Shown: positions 1 to 6,315 of the stretch, one piece after another
Layout: every line of letters starts with the position of its first letter
Position numbering within the stretch: the first letter of the stretch is position 1
Assembly (NCBI GenBank): GCA_937919015.1
Contig: CALFPN010000024.1
Location: 1-7,153 of the forward strand
DNA length: 7,153 nt
From: an uncultured Clostridia bacterium
Lineage (GTDB): Bacteria; Bacillota; Clostridia; Lachnospirales; Anaerotignaceae
Direction of reading: 5' to 3'
Made by a program: the position numbers and the translations under genes
Notes under the pieces: model-generated
The model's input: only the letters and a program-made list of their open reading frames with translations
Told to the model about the DNA's origin: nothing
Database searches by the model: none

Positions 1-54
1 ACTGGATTTAGGTTCCAGCGGGCGACCGTGCAGGTTCGAGTCCTGTTATCCGCA
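1..54 (+). tRNA. tRNA-Leu(UAG), 3' portion (5' end outside window)
   Basis: The 3' part of a class II tRNA. The anticodon stem is CTGGA (2-6) paired with TCCAG (14-18), enclosing the 7-nt loop 7-13 with anticodon TAG at 9-11, which reads leucine CUA/CUN codons. A long variable arm characteristic of tRNA-Leu/Ser/Tyr follows (CGG, loop GCGA, CCG at 19-28). The T arm is GCAGG (30-34), loop TTCGAGT, CCTGT (42-46). The acceptor 3' strand is 47-53 and the discriminator is A54, as expected for Leu. CCA is not encoded, so it must be added by a nucleotidyltransferase. The D arm and 5' acceptor strand lie before the window, so acceptor pairing could not be checked. Confidence 0.93.
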
Positions 55-60
55 TAAAAA

Positions 61-90
61 AAGCGAGACCAAAATGGTCTCGCCTTTTTA
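61..90. terminator. Bidirectional intrinsic terminator between tRNA-Leu and pepF
   Basis: Perfect stem GCGAGACC (63-70) with GGTCTCGC (76-83), extendable by A71-T75. It is flanked by an A-run on the left (56-62) and a T-run on the right (85-89). Read on +, it ends the tRNA-Leu transcript 8 nt after the discriminator base. Read on -, it ends pepF about 11 nt after the stop codon. One hairpin serves two convergent units. Confidence 0.9.
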
Positions 91-94
91 GTTT

Positions 95-1891
95 TTATAA
101 TGCTTCGAATTCATCCAGCAGTTCTTTAAAAAGCTGCATGGCGTTTTCGATGGGTTCTGCTGCGGACATATCCACGCCGGCCCCTTTCAAAAGGTCGATG
201 GAATATTCGCTGTCCCCTTTGGAAAGGAAGTCCAAATAGGCATCAATGGCAGGCTGGCCTTCGTTCAGGATTTTTCTGGAAAGGGCAATGGCCGCGCTGT
301 AGCCTGTTGCATACTGATATACATAGAAGGCATTGTAGAAATGAGGGATGCGCGCCCATTCGATATCGATTTCTGGATCAATGACAATGTCTTCGCCGAA
401 ATATTTGAGGTTCAGGTCGCGATAGATTTTGTTCATGCCTTCCCATGTGAGAGGTTCGCCTTTTTCTGCCATGCTGTGGGTGATCATTTCAAATTCCGCA
501 AACATGGTCTGGCGGAACAGAGTACCGCGGAACTGCTCTAAGAAATAATTGATGAGATATTTCCGCATTACTTTATCATCAGTGGTTTTCAGAAGATGTT
601 CCATCAAGAGGGCTTCGTTGCAGGTGGATGCCACTTCTGCTACGAAAATTTTGTGGTCAGCATACAGGTAAGGCTGTTTCTTCCATGTGAAGAAGCTGTG
701 GAGGGCATGACCCATTTCGTGGGCCAGGGTGAACATGGAATTGATGGTGTCGTTGTGGTTCAGCAGCACGAAGGGATGCACACCATAGCTGCCCCAGGAA
801 TACGCGCCGCCCCGTTTGCCTTTGTTTTCATATACATCAATCCAGCCGCTTTCCAGACCGTGTTCCAATGCTGCGCTGTATTCTGCACCCATGACTTTCA
901 GTGCTCCTTTTACCGTCTCTTTCGCTTCTGCGTATGGAATCTTCACATCGGCATCGGGCACCAGAGGAACATACAGGTCATACATATGCAGTTCATCTAC
1001 GCCCAGTTCTTTTTTGCGGAGGGAAACATAGCGGTGCAGCAGAGGCAGGTTTTTGTTGACTGTTTCGATCAGATTGTCATACACGGACAGAGGGATATTA
1101 TCATCGGAGAGAGCCATTTCCATGGCAGAGCCGTATTTTCTGGCTTCTGCAAAGAAAACATCGCTTTTTACGGAGGAGGAATAGGTTGCTGCAATGGTGT
1201 TTTTCTGGCTCAGATATACGGAATACAGGTTTTTGAAGGCCTGCTCGCGCACACTGCGGTCAGAGCTTTCCAGAAATGTGATATATCTTCCCTTGGTCAG
1301 TTCCAGTTCTTCCCCTTCGGAAGTCTTGATGGAAGGAAAGGAAATATCCGCATCGTTCAGCATAGTGAAAATTTGCTGGGGAGCACCGCCCAGTTCTGCA
1401 GCCTTTGCCAGCAGATTTTCTTCCGCAGGGGTCAGGGTGTGGGCTTTCTGGCGCAGTAGTGTGTGGAAAAAGTGGTCGTAAATGGCGAAATCTGCGGATT
1501 TTTCCTTTCTGAAATCTGTAAGTTTTTCCTTGGGAATGGCGATAATTTCCGGTGTCAGGAAGGAAATGGCTGCGGAATAACGGATCAGCAGCATTTCTGC
1601 GCGGGATGCCATGCCCTGATAGAAGGCATTTGCGCTGTCTTCGTGCATACGCATATTTGCATAGGTGTAAACATGATCCAGTTTCAGGGAGAGGGCTTCG
1701 TTTTTTTTCAGACAGGAAAGCAGCGTTTCTGCGGAGTCTGCCAGTTTGCCGGAAAAGGCTGTCATTTCGGGGATGCCTGCTTCAATGGCGGCGCAGGCGT
1801 CTTCCCACTGTGTGTCTGTTTTGAAATAATCCTCAATCTGCCAGCGGAAACGGGGATCGGTATCTTTTCTTTCGGGAATGGAATGATGCAT
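95..1891 (-). CDS. pepF: Oligoendopeptidase F (M3B zinc metallopeptidase)
   Basis: A 598-aa cytosolic zinc peptidase; the family cleaves oligopeptides of roughly 7-17 residues and acts in peptide recycling. The active site is visible: HEMGH at residues 391-395 gives two zinc-binding histidines and catalytic Glu392, and Glu419 in FVAEVAST is the third ligand, exactly 24 residues after His395, as in M3 enzymes. Upstream, a Gly-rich GKRGGAYSWGSYGVHP stretch (358-373) and HNDTINSMFTLA are typical of PepF. The substrate-side motif RIPHFYNAFYVYQYATG lies at about 514-530. Residues 1-200 are the helical N-terminal PepF domain. Length is normal (about 600 aa) and there is no signal peptide or membrane segment. 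The ATG at 1891 is preceded by AAGAGGT (1899-1905), 7 nt away. It is a single-gene unit, divergent from glgA and convergent with tRNA-Leu, and looks intact. The family assignment is secure; the physiological substrate is not known from sequence. Confidence 0.96.
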   Translation of the reverse strand: MHHSIPERKDTDPRFRWQIEDYFKTDTQWEDACAAIEAGIPEMTAFSGKLADSAETLLSCLKKNEALSLKLDHVYTYANMRMHEDSANAFYQGMASRAEMLLIRYSAAISFLTPEIIAIPKEKLTDFRKEKSADFAIYDHFFHTLLRQKAHTLTPAEENLLAKAAELGGAPQQIFTMLNDADISFPSIKTSEGEELELTKGRYITFLESSDRSVREQAFKNLYSVYLSQKNTIAATYSSSVKSDVFFAEARKYGSAMEMALSDDNIPLSVYDNLIETVNKNLPLLHRYVSLRKKELGVDELHMYDLYVPLVPDADVKIPYAEAKETVKGALKVMGAEYSAALEHGLESGWIDVYENKGKRGGAYSWGSYGVHPFVLLNHNDTINSMFTLAHEMGHALHSFFTWKKQPYLYADHKIFVAEVASTCNEALLMEHLLKTTDDKVMRKYLINYFLEQFRGTLFRQTMFAEFEMITHSMAEKGEPLTWEGMNKIYRDLNLKYFGEDIVIDPEIDIEWARIPHFYNAFYVYQYATGYSAAIALSRKILNEGQPAIDAYLDFLSKGDSEYSIDLLKGAGVDMSAAEPIENAMQLFKELLDEFEAL

Positions 1892-1898
1892 GGTTCAT

Positions 1899-1905
1899 AC
1901 CTCTT
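1899..1905 (-). promoter_or_regulatory. Ribosome binding site of pepF
   Basis: AAGAGGT on the - strand, 7 nt before the ATG at 1889-1891. It fixes the start codon. A second ATG at 1896-1898 is out of frame and too close to this site to compete. Confidence 0.75.
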
Positions 1906-1920
1906 TTCTGTTTATTTATG

Positions 1921-1949
1921 AACGATTCCTCAAAATGGGAATCGTTTTT
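1921..1949. repeat. Perfect 9-bp inverted repeat in pepF leader (hairpin, operator or terminator)
   Basis: AACGATTCC (1921-1929) and GGAATCGTT (1938-1946) are exact reverse complements separated by 8 nt. On the + strand the second arm runs into five Ts (1945-1949), which is the shape of an intrinsic terminator, but no + strand gene precedes it. On the - strand it would be a 5'-UTR hairpin in the pepF mRNA ending about 15 nt before the ribosome binding site, with no U-run. It could be a repressor operator, an mRNA structure, or a terminator that stops antisense transcription from crossing into glgA. The repeat is certain; the role is inferred. Confidence 0.6.
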
Positions 1950-1967
1950 GGTAAAGTTATATTTTCC

Positions 1968-1973
1968 AGTATA
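1968..1973 (-). promoter_or_regulatory. Candidate -10 box of pepF promoter
   Basis: On the - strand the sequence reads TGATATACT, giving a -10 of TATACT. No good TTGACA-like -35 sits 17 bp upstream (the sequence there is a T-rich TTATCT-type hexamer), so this is weak. If correct, transcription starts near 1961 and the inverted repeat at 1921-1946 lies in the leader RNA. Confidence 0.3.
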
Positions 1974-2065
1974 TCATTTTTTAAAACAGAGATAAAGATG
2001 GAACAAAAAATGATGTTTTTTTTCAAAAAAATGAAAATTTTTCCTCTTGGTAGGAAGGATTTTGC

Positions 2066-2094
2066 TTGCTGACGCCTAATTTACATAGTATGAT
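2066..2094 (+). promoter_or_regulatory. Candidate sigma-A promoter of glgA
   Basis: -10 TATGAT (2089-2094, 5 of 6 consensus) with a weak -35 TTGCTG (2066-2071) at 17-bp spacing, ending 19 bp before the start codon. The upstream DNA (about 1975-2045) is a run of alternating A-tracts and T-tracts that could be intrinsically curved and act as an activating element. The 10-mer containing the -10 box, TAGTATGATA, recurs in the promoter at 3691-3700. The leader would be very short, with the GAGGTG ribosome binding site at 2101-2106. Confidence 0.45.
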
Positions 2095-2113
2095 AAATAT
2101 GAGGTGATAAAAT

Positions 2114-3547
2114 ATGGATAAAGCTTTGAAAGTACTTATTGTTGCGGGCGAATCTGCTCCCTTCATTAAAAGTGGCGGCTTAGGCGATGTTGTTGGTTCC
2201 TTACCTAAGGCACTGCGTGCAAAAGGCGTAGATGTTCGCGTGGTAATCCCTCGACATAGAGCAATCAAAAATGAAACGATGTATGGCGTGGAATTTGTGG
2301 GAGAATTCGATGTACATCTGCAGTGGCGCAAACAGCCTGCCAAGGTTCTGGTGAAAAAAGGCGACGTGCCTGTATATTTTATTGAAAACGATTATTATTT
2401 TGGTCGCGGCGGTCTGTATGGTTACAATGATGACGATGAACGTTTTGCCTTCTTCTCCAAAGCGGCACTGGATATGCTGGCAATGCTGGATTTTTATCCT
2501 GATATTATTCACTGCAATGACTGGCAGACGGGCCCTGTGTGTATGTATCTGAAAGAAATCTACAGATATATGATGCCCTATTCCAAGATCAAAACACTGT
2601 TTACCATCCATAACCTGCAGTATCAGGGCAGATTTGCGCCCTCTACACTGGATATGATGGGTCTGCCCGGATGGACATGGAGCAATGCGGAATTTTATGA
2701 TTCTGTATGCTTTATGAAAATGGGTCTGGTGTATGCGGACTACATCAGCACAGTGAGTGAAACCTATGCAAATGAGATCCAGACGCCGGAATACGGTTAC
2801 GGTATGGAAGGGATCCTCAGAAGCAGAGCTGACCGTCTGTGCGGTATCATCAATGGGATCGACTATGTGGCGAACAATCCTGCCACGGATAAACATATCG
2901 TAAAACACTTTGACGCAGAGCATCCCGAGGGCAAAGCGGAAAATAAACGCGCCCTGCAGGAAAGACTTGGTCTGGAGCAGAGAGATGTTCCTGTGATCGG
3001 TATGATTACCCGTCTGGCAGATCAGAAGGGGATCGATATCTTCTCCTATGTTCTGGATGAAATGATGCGCAGAGATGTGCAGTTTGTACTGCTGGGCACA
3101 GGGGAAGCGAGCTATGAATATCTGTTCCGCGCCATGGAAGCAAGCTATCCCGGCAGAGTTTCCGCAAATATTTTCTTTGACGAATCCTTGGCACAGCAGA
3201 TCTATGCATCTTCCGATATGTTCCTGATGCCTTCCAAATTTGAACCCTGCGGTCTGGGCCAGATGTTCAGTCTGCGTTTCGGTACTGTGCCTATCGTCAG
3301 AAAAACCGGCGGCCTGGCTGATACCATCCAGCATTACGACCCCGAAACAAAAGAGGGCAATGGCTTCCTGTTTGAAACTTATGATGGCTGGGGGTTGATG
3401 TGGGCCATCGATGAAGCTCTGAAAACATACCATATGGGCAAGGAAGAATGGGCACATGTGGTGAAAAATGCCATGAACAGCGATTATTCCTGGGAAAGTT
3501 CTGCGGATAAATATATTGAGCTGTATGAAAAACTGAGAAAAGAATAA
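2114..3547 (+). CDS. glgA: Glycogen synthase, ADP-glucose type (GT5)
   Basis: A 477-aa enzyme that transfers glucose from ADP-glucose to the non-reducing end of an alpha-1,4-glucan; cytosolic, glycogen synthesis. The N-terminal Rossmann domain opens with KVLIVAGESAPFIKSGGLGD, where Lys19-Ser-Gly-Gly-Leu is the nucleotide-sugar KxGGL motif. Other conserved segments are the acidic NDW at 135-137, TIHNLQYQG (164-172) with His166, and INGID at the start of the C-terminal domain (246-250). The C-terminal domain has Arg300 and Lys305 (ITRLADQKG), then PSKFEPCGL with Glu377 and Cys379, then TGGLADT (398-404). These fit the catalytic set of GT-B glycogen synthases, and length matches the bacterial enzymes. 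The ATG at 2114 follows GAGGTG by 7 nt. It stands alone: no glgB, glgC, glgD or glgP is adjacent, so the rest of the pathway must lie elsewhere. The gene is intact and ends at its own terminator. Confidence 0.97.
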   Translation: MDKALKVLIVAGESAPFIKSGGLGDVVGSLPKALRAKGVDVRVVIPRHRAIKNETMYGVEFVGEFDVHLQWRKQPAKVLVKKGDVPVYFIENDYYFGRGGLYGYNDDDERFAFFSKAALDMLAMLDFYPDIIHCNDWQTGPVCMYLKEIYRYMMPYSKIKTLFTIHNLQYQGRFAPSTLDMMGLPGWTWSNAEFYDSVCFMKMGLVYADYISTVSETYANEIQTPEYGYGMEGILRSRADRLCGIINGIDYVANNPATDKHIVKHFDAEHPEGKAENKRALQERLGLEQRDVPVIGMITRLADQKGIDIFSYVLDEMMRRDVQFVLLGTGEASYEYLFRAMEASYPGRVSANIFFDESLAQQIYASSDMFLMPSKFEPCGLGQMFSLRFGTVPIVRKTGGLADTIQHYDPETKEGNGFLFETYDGWGLMWAIDEALKTYHMGKEEWAHVVKNAMNSDYSWESSADKYIELYEKLRKE

Positions 3548-3611
3548 ACCTGTGCATCAGAGCTCCTGTCTGCGGAAGCGGCCGGGGCAAATGCTGTAAC
3601 AGAAAGAATAT

Positions 3612-3649
3612 AACCGCTGAAAGGGGCTCCTTTTGGCGGTTTATTTTTT
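3612..3649 (+). terminator. Intrinsic terminator of glgA
   Basis: A 13-bp stem, AACCGCTGAAAGG (3612-3624) with CCTTTTGGCGGTT (3629-3641), including two G-T wobbles, and a 4-nt loop GGCT. It is followed by TTATTTTTT (3641-3649). It lies 64 bp after the glgA stop and before the next promoter, so it isolates glgA from the following operon. Confidence 0.88.
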
Positions 3650-3669
3650 GGAAAAAGGAAAAGAGCCGA

Positions 3670-3699
3670 TTTACAAATGTCTCTGTTATGTAGTATGAT
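3670..3699 (+). promoter_or_regulatory. Sigma-A-type promoter of the 85-aa protein / DUF5711 unit
   Basis: -35 TTTACA (3670-3675), 18-bp spacer, -10 TATGAT (3694-3699). The predicted start is near 3706, about 40 nt before the ATG at 3746. Because the promoter overlaps the upstream in-frame ATG at 3677, that longer reading of the small gene is unlikely. Confidence 0.6.
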
Positions 3700-3732
3700 A
3701 TTTATAAGAGGATTATGGGGTGTTATATTTTC

Positions 3733-3739
3733 GGGAGGG
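3733..3739 (+). promoter_or_regulatory. Ribosome binding site that sets the start of the 85-aa gene
   Basis: GGGAGGG lies 6 nt before the ATG at 3746-3748. The only longer in-frame start (3677) has no comparable site and sits inside the promoter, so 3746 is chosen. Confidence 0.8.
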
Positions 3740-3745
3740 CTTGTT

Positions 3746-4003
3746 ATGATCACAGTATTTAACAGAAAAGAACTGCTTTGTACTTTTGATATGAAAAAAC
3801 AGGCAGAGGTGCGTGATATTCTTTGGAAGTTTGATATTTCTTATGAGGTGCGTGTTTCTGACCGTGCGGATGTTTTTGTGGGCGGCAGAATGACAGGTGA
3901 AGCTTCCCCAATCCCTGAACATCAGACAGAATACTTGATTTATGTAAAAAAAGAAGATTACGAAAGAGCAATGTTCCTGATGCATAGAAACATCGAGGAA
4001 TAA
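3746..4003 (+). CDS. Small conserved-type protein of unknown function (85 aa)
   Basis: I do not recognise this protein with confidence. It is an 85-aa soluble, charged protein with no signal peptide, membrane segment or Cys/His metal motif. It starts MITVFNRKELLCTFDMKKQA, continues with alternating hydrophobic segments that suggest strands (ISYEVRVSD, residues 31-39; EYLIYVKK, 62-69), has a polar turn region (VGGRMTGEASPIPEHQ, 45-60) and ends in a likely helix (EDYERAMFLMHRNIEE, 70-85). The beta-alpha-beta-beta-alpha look, with a final 'YxIYVxKEDxExA' pattern, is reminiscent of small ferredoxin-fold proteins such as DUF2007-type putative signal-transducing proteins, but this is only a resemblance. 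The stop codon is 12 bp from the next start, whose ribosome binding site lies directly behind it, so the two genes are very likely co-transcribed. Confidence 0.75.
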   Translation: MITVFNRKELLCTFDMKKQAEVRDILWKFDISYEVRVSDRADVFVGGRMTGEASPIPEHQTEYLIYVKKEDYERAMFLMHRNIEE

Positions 4004-4015
4004 TGGAGGCATAAA

Positions 4016-5428
4016 ATGGGAAAAAAGAAGACCGGAAGAAGAAAGTCCGGGATGGAGATACCCACTGGAACAATCAGCAATAAAACCCTGACAGCCATCG
4101 TCTGCGTGCTGGCGGTGGTTTGTTTATTTGCCGGCGGTATCTATATTGATACCTTCCATGGCGATGGGATGTTCAAAAAACTGTTTGCAGGCAGTGGACA
4201 GACAGCACCTTCCAAGGCGGAATCCGACGGGATTGTGGAAAGTATGGAGGTAGATGTCAGCAGTAAAGCGACTATGGCGGTTTTTGGAAAAGAATTTATG
4301 CTTTGCACCAAAGACGGCGTAAAATATTTTCTGGCGATGGGCGACCAGAAGTGGAGCGATACCTTCAATATGACTTCTCCTGTGATGGTGCAGGAGGGGG
4401 ATTATGTAGCCGTCGGTGATATGGGCGGCAAGACGGTGCGGGTTTATAACAGAGACGGTATGCTGTATGACCTGCAGGCGGAAGGTTCCCCTGTACAGTT
4501 TGCCCTGAATGAGAACGGATACCTTTCTCTGATCACAAAAAGTGGGGATGCTTATCGGGTTCGTATTTATAACACCAAAGGCACGCTTCTAAAAGAACGC
4601 GTGGAAGAGAGCAATGGGATCTATCCCCTTTGTTCCGATGTTTCCGATGATAGCAGGGCTTTTGCGGTCAGCTATCTGGATACGACGGATATTTCTCCCA
4701 TTGGGCGTGTGGTGCTGTTTTATATTGATGCGGAAGAAAGCGAAGAGCATACAGACAGTATGTTTGCCGGTGTGGAAAAAACAGATGAGATTATTCCTGT
4801 GATCAGCTATCGTGAGGATGGTACGTTGGTGGTGATCACAGATCAAAATATCTATGGCATCAATGGCAGCGGGGATGAAAAATGGAGTTATCCTCTGGAA
4901 AATACCATTGATCAAGTGGCTCTTGGAAACAAGAAATATATTGTTTTGGCACTGGGTGACAGCATAGCCCATAAGGACGGCAGAAAAAAAGGTACGATCT
5001 GCTGGCTGGATACCGAGGGGAAAGAAAAAGCTTCCTATGAAACGGGGGAAAGCATAACTTATCTGCAGTCCGGAGAAAAAGGTGTTGTGGTTGGTAATGA
5101 CCGCAAATATGCGGGTGTGAGTCATGGCGGCAATGCAAGTTGGCAGTATGTTGCTACGGCTGATCTGGCAGACCTGCTTCCTATGGAAAAATTGAATATT
5201 GTTATGACGGTAGGAAAGGAACAGGTTTCGATCCTTGACATGTCCAAAGGACAGCATACGGAGGCCGTTGTAGGCAAAACCGATGCACAGCCTTTGAAAC
5301 AGGGAAAGGCGGATGATGCTGACAAGCAAAAGGCTGTTGACAAAAATGAGGATAAAAAAGAAATGTCTGCAAAACCTTCTGAAGCAGATGAAGCGGCAGA
5401 AGGCGCACCGGAAGAAAACGAAGGATAA
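4016..5428 (+). CDS. Membrane-anchored DUF5711-like protein, probable beta-propeller ectodomain
   Basis: A 470-aa protein with a basic N-terminus (KKKTGRRK, residues 3-10), one membrane helix (about 25-45) and a large extracytoplasmic part, i.e. a type II anchor or uncleaved signal. Residues about 75-410 consist of repeated short strand units with 'D/G-G' turns (KDGVKYFLAM, NRDGMLYDL, NTKGTLLKE, REDGTLVVI, GSGDEKWSYPL, TEGKEKASYETG), the pattern of PQQ/WD-type propeller blades. This is how I assign it to the DUF5711-like group; the family name is from memory and should be confirmed. The last ~50 residues (about 420-470) are a low-complexity, Lys/Asp/Glu/Ala-rich tail, probably disordered. No catalytic motif is visible. 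GGAGG at 4005-4009 precedes the ATG by 6 nt. It follows the 85-aa gene by 12 bp and precedes the CvpA-family gene, suggesting a cell-envelope role, but the function is unknown. Confidence 0.8.
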   Translation: MGKKKTGRRKSGMEIPTGTISNKTLTAIVCVLAVVCLFAGGIYIDTFHGDGMFKKLFAGSGQTAPSKAESDGIVESMEVDVSSKATMAVFGKEFMLCTKDGVKYFLAMGDQKWSDTFNMTSPVMVQEGDYVAVGDMGGKTVRVYNRDGMLYDLQAEGSPVQFALNENGYLSLITKSGDAYRVRIYNTKGTLLKERVEESNGIYPLCSDVSDDSRAFAVSYLDTTDISPIGRVVLFYIDAEESEEHTDSMFAGVEKTDEIIPVISYREDGTLVVITDQNIYGINGSGDEKWSYPLENTIDQVALGNKKYIVLALGDSIAHKDGRKKGTICWLDTEGKEKASYETGESITYLQSGEKGVVVGNDRKYAGVSHGGNASWQYVATADLADLLPMEKLNIVMTVGKEQVSILDMSKGQHTEAVVGKTDAQPLKQGKADDADKQKAVDKNEDKKEMSAKPSEADEAAEGAPEENEG

Positions 5429-5430
5429 AT

Positions 5431-5464
5431 AAAAAAGGGCGGAAATGAGATCCGCCCTTCTTAT
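5431..5464. terminator. Hairpin between DUF5711-like gene and CvpA gene (weak + terminator)
   Basis: Perfect 9-bp stem AAGGGCGGA (5435-5443) and TCCGCCCTT (5451-5459), loop AATGAGA. The + strand tail is CTTATATTATG, a poor U-tract, so termination may be partial and some read-through into the CvpA gene is likely. On the - strand the tail would be a clean T-run (complement of 5429-5436), yet no - strand gene is present. No strong promoter was recognised for the CvpA gene, which also favours read-through. Confidence 0.65.
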
Positions 5465-5495
5465 ATTATGATAGAAGCAAGGGAGGGAAAGAAAG

Positions 5496-6188
5496 ATGTA
5501 TTTGATTTTGGATGGGATTGTGCTGGCGGTGATTTTGGGGTGTGCCGTGGCAGCATGGCAGAAGGGATTTCTTCGTGCGGCGTTTGGGTTTTTACCGATG
5601 CTCGCAGCCTTGGCAGGGGCGAACATCGCAAGTCCTTATGTGGGAAAATTTTTGAGGGAAACCCCTCTGTTTGATTCTTTGTCCGGCTCTATCCGGGACA
5701 CTATGGGGCTGGATGCAGTGATGCAAGAAGGGGCCATGCAGACCCAGACGGAGATCATTGAAGCAATGCCGTTGCCTGATTTTCTGAAAGAAGCATTGCT
5801 GGAAAACAATAATCCTGTAATTTATCAGCTTTTGGATGTGGATAGTCTGAAAGAATATATTGCGGGATTTCTGGCGAATGTCTGCCTGAATATCTTGAGT
5901 GTTGTTTTGGCATTTCTTCTTATTTATATTGTGGTGACCGTTGTGCTGCATGCGTTGCATCTGTTCAGTAAGCTGCCGGTATTGAGCTTCTTTAATCATT
6001 TTATGGGTTTTTTGATTGGCGGCATTAAAGGGGTATTTTTTGTGTGGCTGGGCTTTGCGGTGTTGACCTTCTTCCAGTGTCGTGCGAATTTGGAGGGGCT
6101 TTTCTCTGCGATGGAGAAGACTTATGTTGCCAATATTTTATATGAAAATAATATTTTACAGCAGTTAATTCTGACGATTTTTACATAA
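5496..6188 (+). CDS. CvpA family membrane protein
   Basis: A 230-aa integral membrane protein. The N-terminus MYLILDGIVLAVILGCAVAAWQKGFLRAA shows the CvpA signature: a short helix with an early Asp (D6), then a W/Y-x-K-G-F-x-R turn (21-27), then a second helix (about 28-46). A hydrophilic segment (about 50-118) follows, longer than in the ~160-aa proteobacterial CvpA. Helix 3 is about 122-153 and helix 4 about 167-193, the latter opening with NHFMGFLIGGIKG, which matches the conserved N-x-x-x-G-x-x-x-G-x-x-K-G of the family. CvpA was first described as needed for colicin V export in E. coli and is more widely linked to envelope integrity; the role here is not defined. The ATG at 5496 is preceded by GGGAGGG (5481-5487) with 8-nt spacing. 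It sits 67 bp after the DUF5711-like gene and ends 2 bp before a strong terminator. Confidence 0.88.
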   Translation: MYLILDGIVLAVILGCAVAAWQKGFLRAAFGFLPMLAALAGANIASPYVGKFLRETPLFDSLSGSIRDTMGLDAVMQEGAMQTQTEIIEAMPLPDFLKEALLENNNPVIYQLLDVDSLKEYIAGFLANVCLNILSVVLAFLLIYIVVTVVLHALHLFSKLPVLSFFNHFMGFLIGGIKGVFFVWLGFAVLTFFQCRANLEGLFSAMEKTYVANILYENNILQQLILTIFT

Positions 6189-6214
6189 AGAGCCTGAGAA
6201 AGCAGGCTTTTTTT
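6189..6214 (+). terminator. Intrinsic terminator of the CvpA gene
   Basis: Stem AGCCTG (6191-6196) with CAGGCT (6203-6208), loop AGAAAG, followed by seven Ts (6208-6214). It closes the protein-coding operon before the rRNA promoter, so the 23S gene is not reached by transcription from upstream protein genes except by read-through. Confidence 0.88.
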
Positions 6215-6227
6215 CGTTTGTAAAAGA

Positions 6228-6281
6228 ATTTTGAAAAAAACAAAAAAAGTTGTTGACAATGTATTGCCCTCGTGATAATAT
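6228..6281 (+). promoter_or_regulatory. Strong rRNA-type promoter with UP element and extended -10
   Basis: -35 is a perfect TTGACA (6253-6258), the spacer is 17 bp, and -10 is TAATAT (6276-6281) preceded by TG-n (6273-6275), an extended -10. Directly upstream (about 6228-6249) is an A-rich stretch of phased A-tracts, the position and composition of an UP element contacted by the RNA polymerase alpha subunit. Transcription should begin at A6287 or G6288. No 16S gene lies between this promoter and the 23S gene. Confidence 0.85.
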
Positions 6282-6286
6282 ATCTA

Positions 6287-6308
6287 AGCGGTCGCGAAAA
6301 AGACCGCT
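6287..6308 (+). promoter_or_regulatory. boxB-like hairpin at the predicted 5' end of the 23S precursor
   Basis: Stem AGCGGTC (6287-6293) and GACCGCT (6302-6308), 8-nt loop GCGAAAAA. The first stem base coincides with the predicted transcription start. A hairpin followed by a boxA motif is the order seen in bacterial rRNA antitermination leaders (boxB-boxA). It could equally protect the 5' end. It lacks a U-run, so it is not a terminator. Confidence 0.6.
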
Positions 6309-6315
6309 AAAACAT

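Noticed and set aside
596..1459. A 287-codon open frame on the + strand inside pepF
   Set aside because: Antisense shadow of pepF with biased composition (Phe, Cys, His, Gln) and no ribosome binding site.
1975..2060. Small gene in the AT-rich stretch between pepF and glgA
   Set aside because: The frames here are A/T homopolymer runs (poly-Lys/Phe) without a ribosome binding site; more likely promoter-proximal curved DNA.
2201..3457. A 418-codon open frame on the - strand inside glgA
   Set aside because: Antisense shadow of a clearly functional glgA. The product is rich in His, Cys and Phe with no recognisable domain.
3677..3745. 23-codon N-terminal extension of the 85-aa protein from the ATG at 3677
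   Set aside because: It overlaps the -35 and -10 boxes at 3670-3699 and lacks a ribosome binding site, while GGGAGGG precedes the ATG at 3746.
3715..3762. A 15-codon leader frame starting at ATG 3715 and overlapping the start of the 85-aa gene
   Set aside because: The AGAGG before it is only about 3 nt from the ATG, too close for efficient initiation, and the peptide has no run of regulatory codons. Probably chance.
4589..5626. A 345-codon open frame on the - strand across the DUF5711-like and CvpA genes
   Set aside because: Crosses two genes and a terminator hairpin in antisense; composition is typical of a shadow frame.
6189..6310. 3' end of a 16S rRNA before the 23S leader
   Set aside because: No GGATCACCTCCTT anti-Shine-Dalgarno tail is present; the sequence is a terminator, an A-rich element and a promoter.
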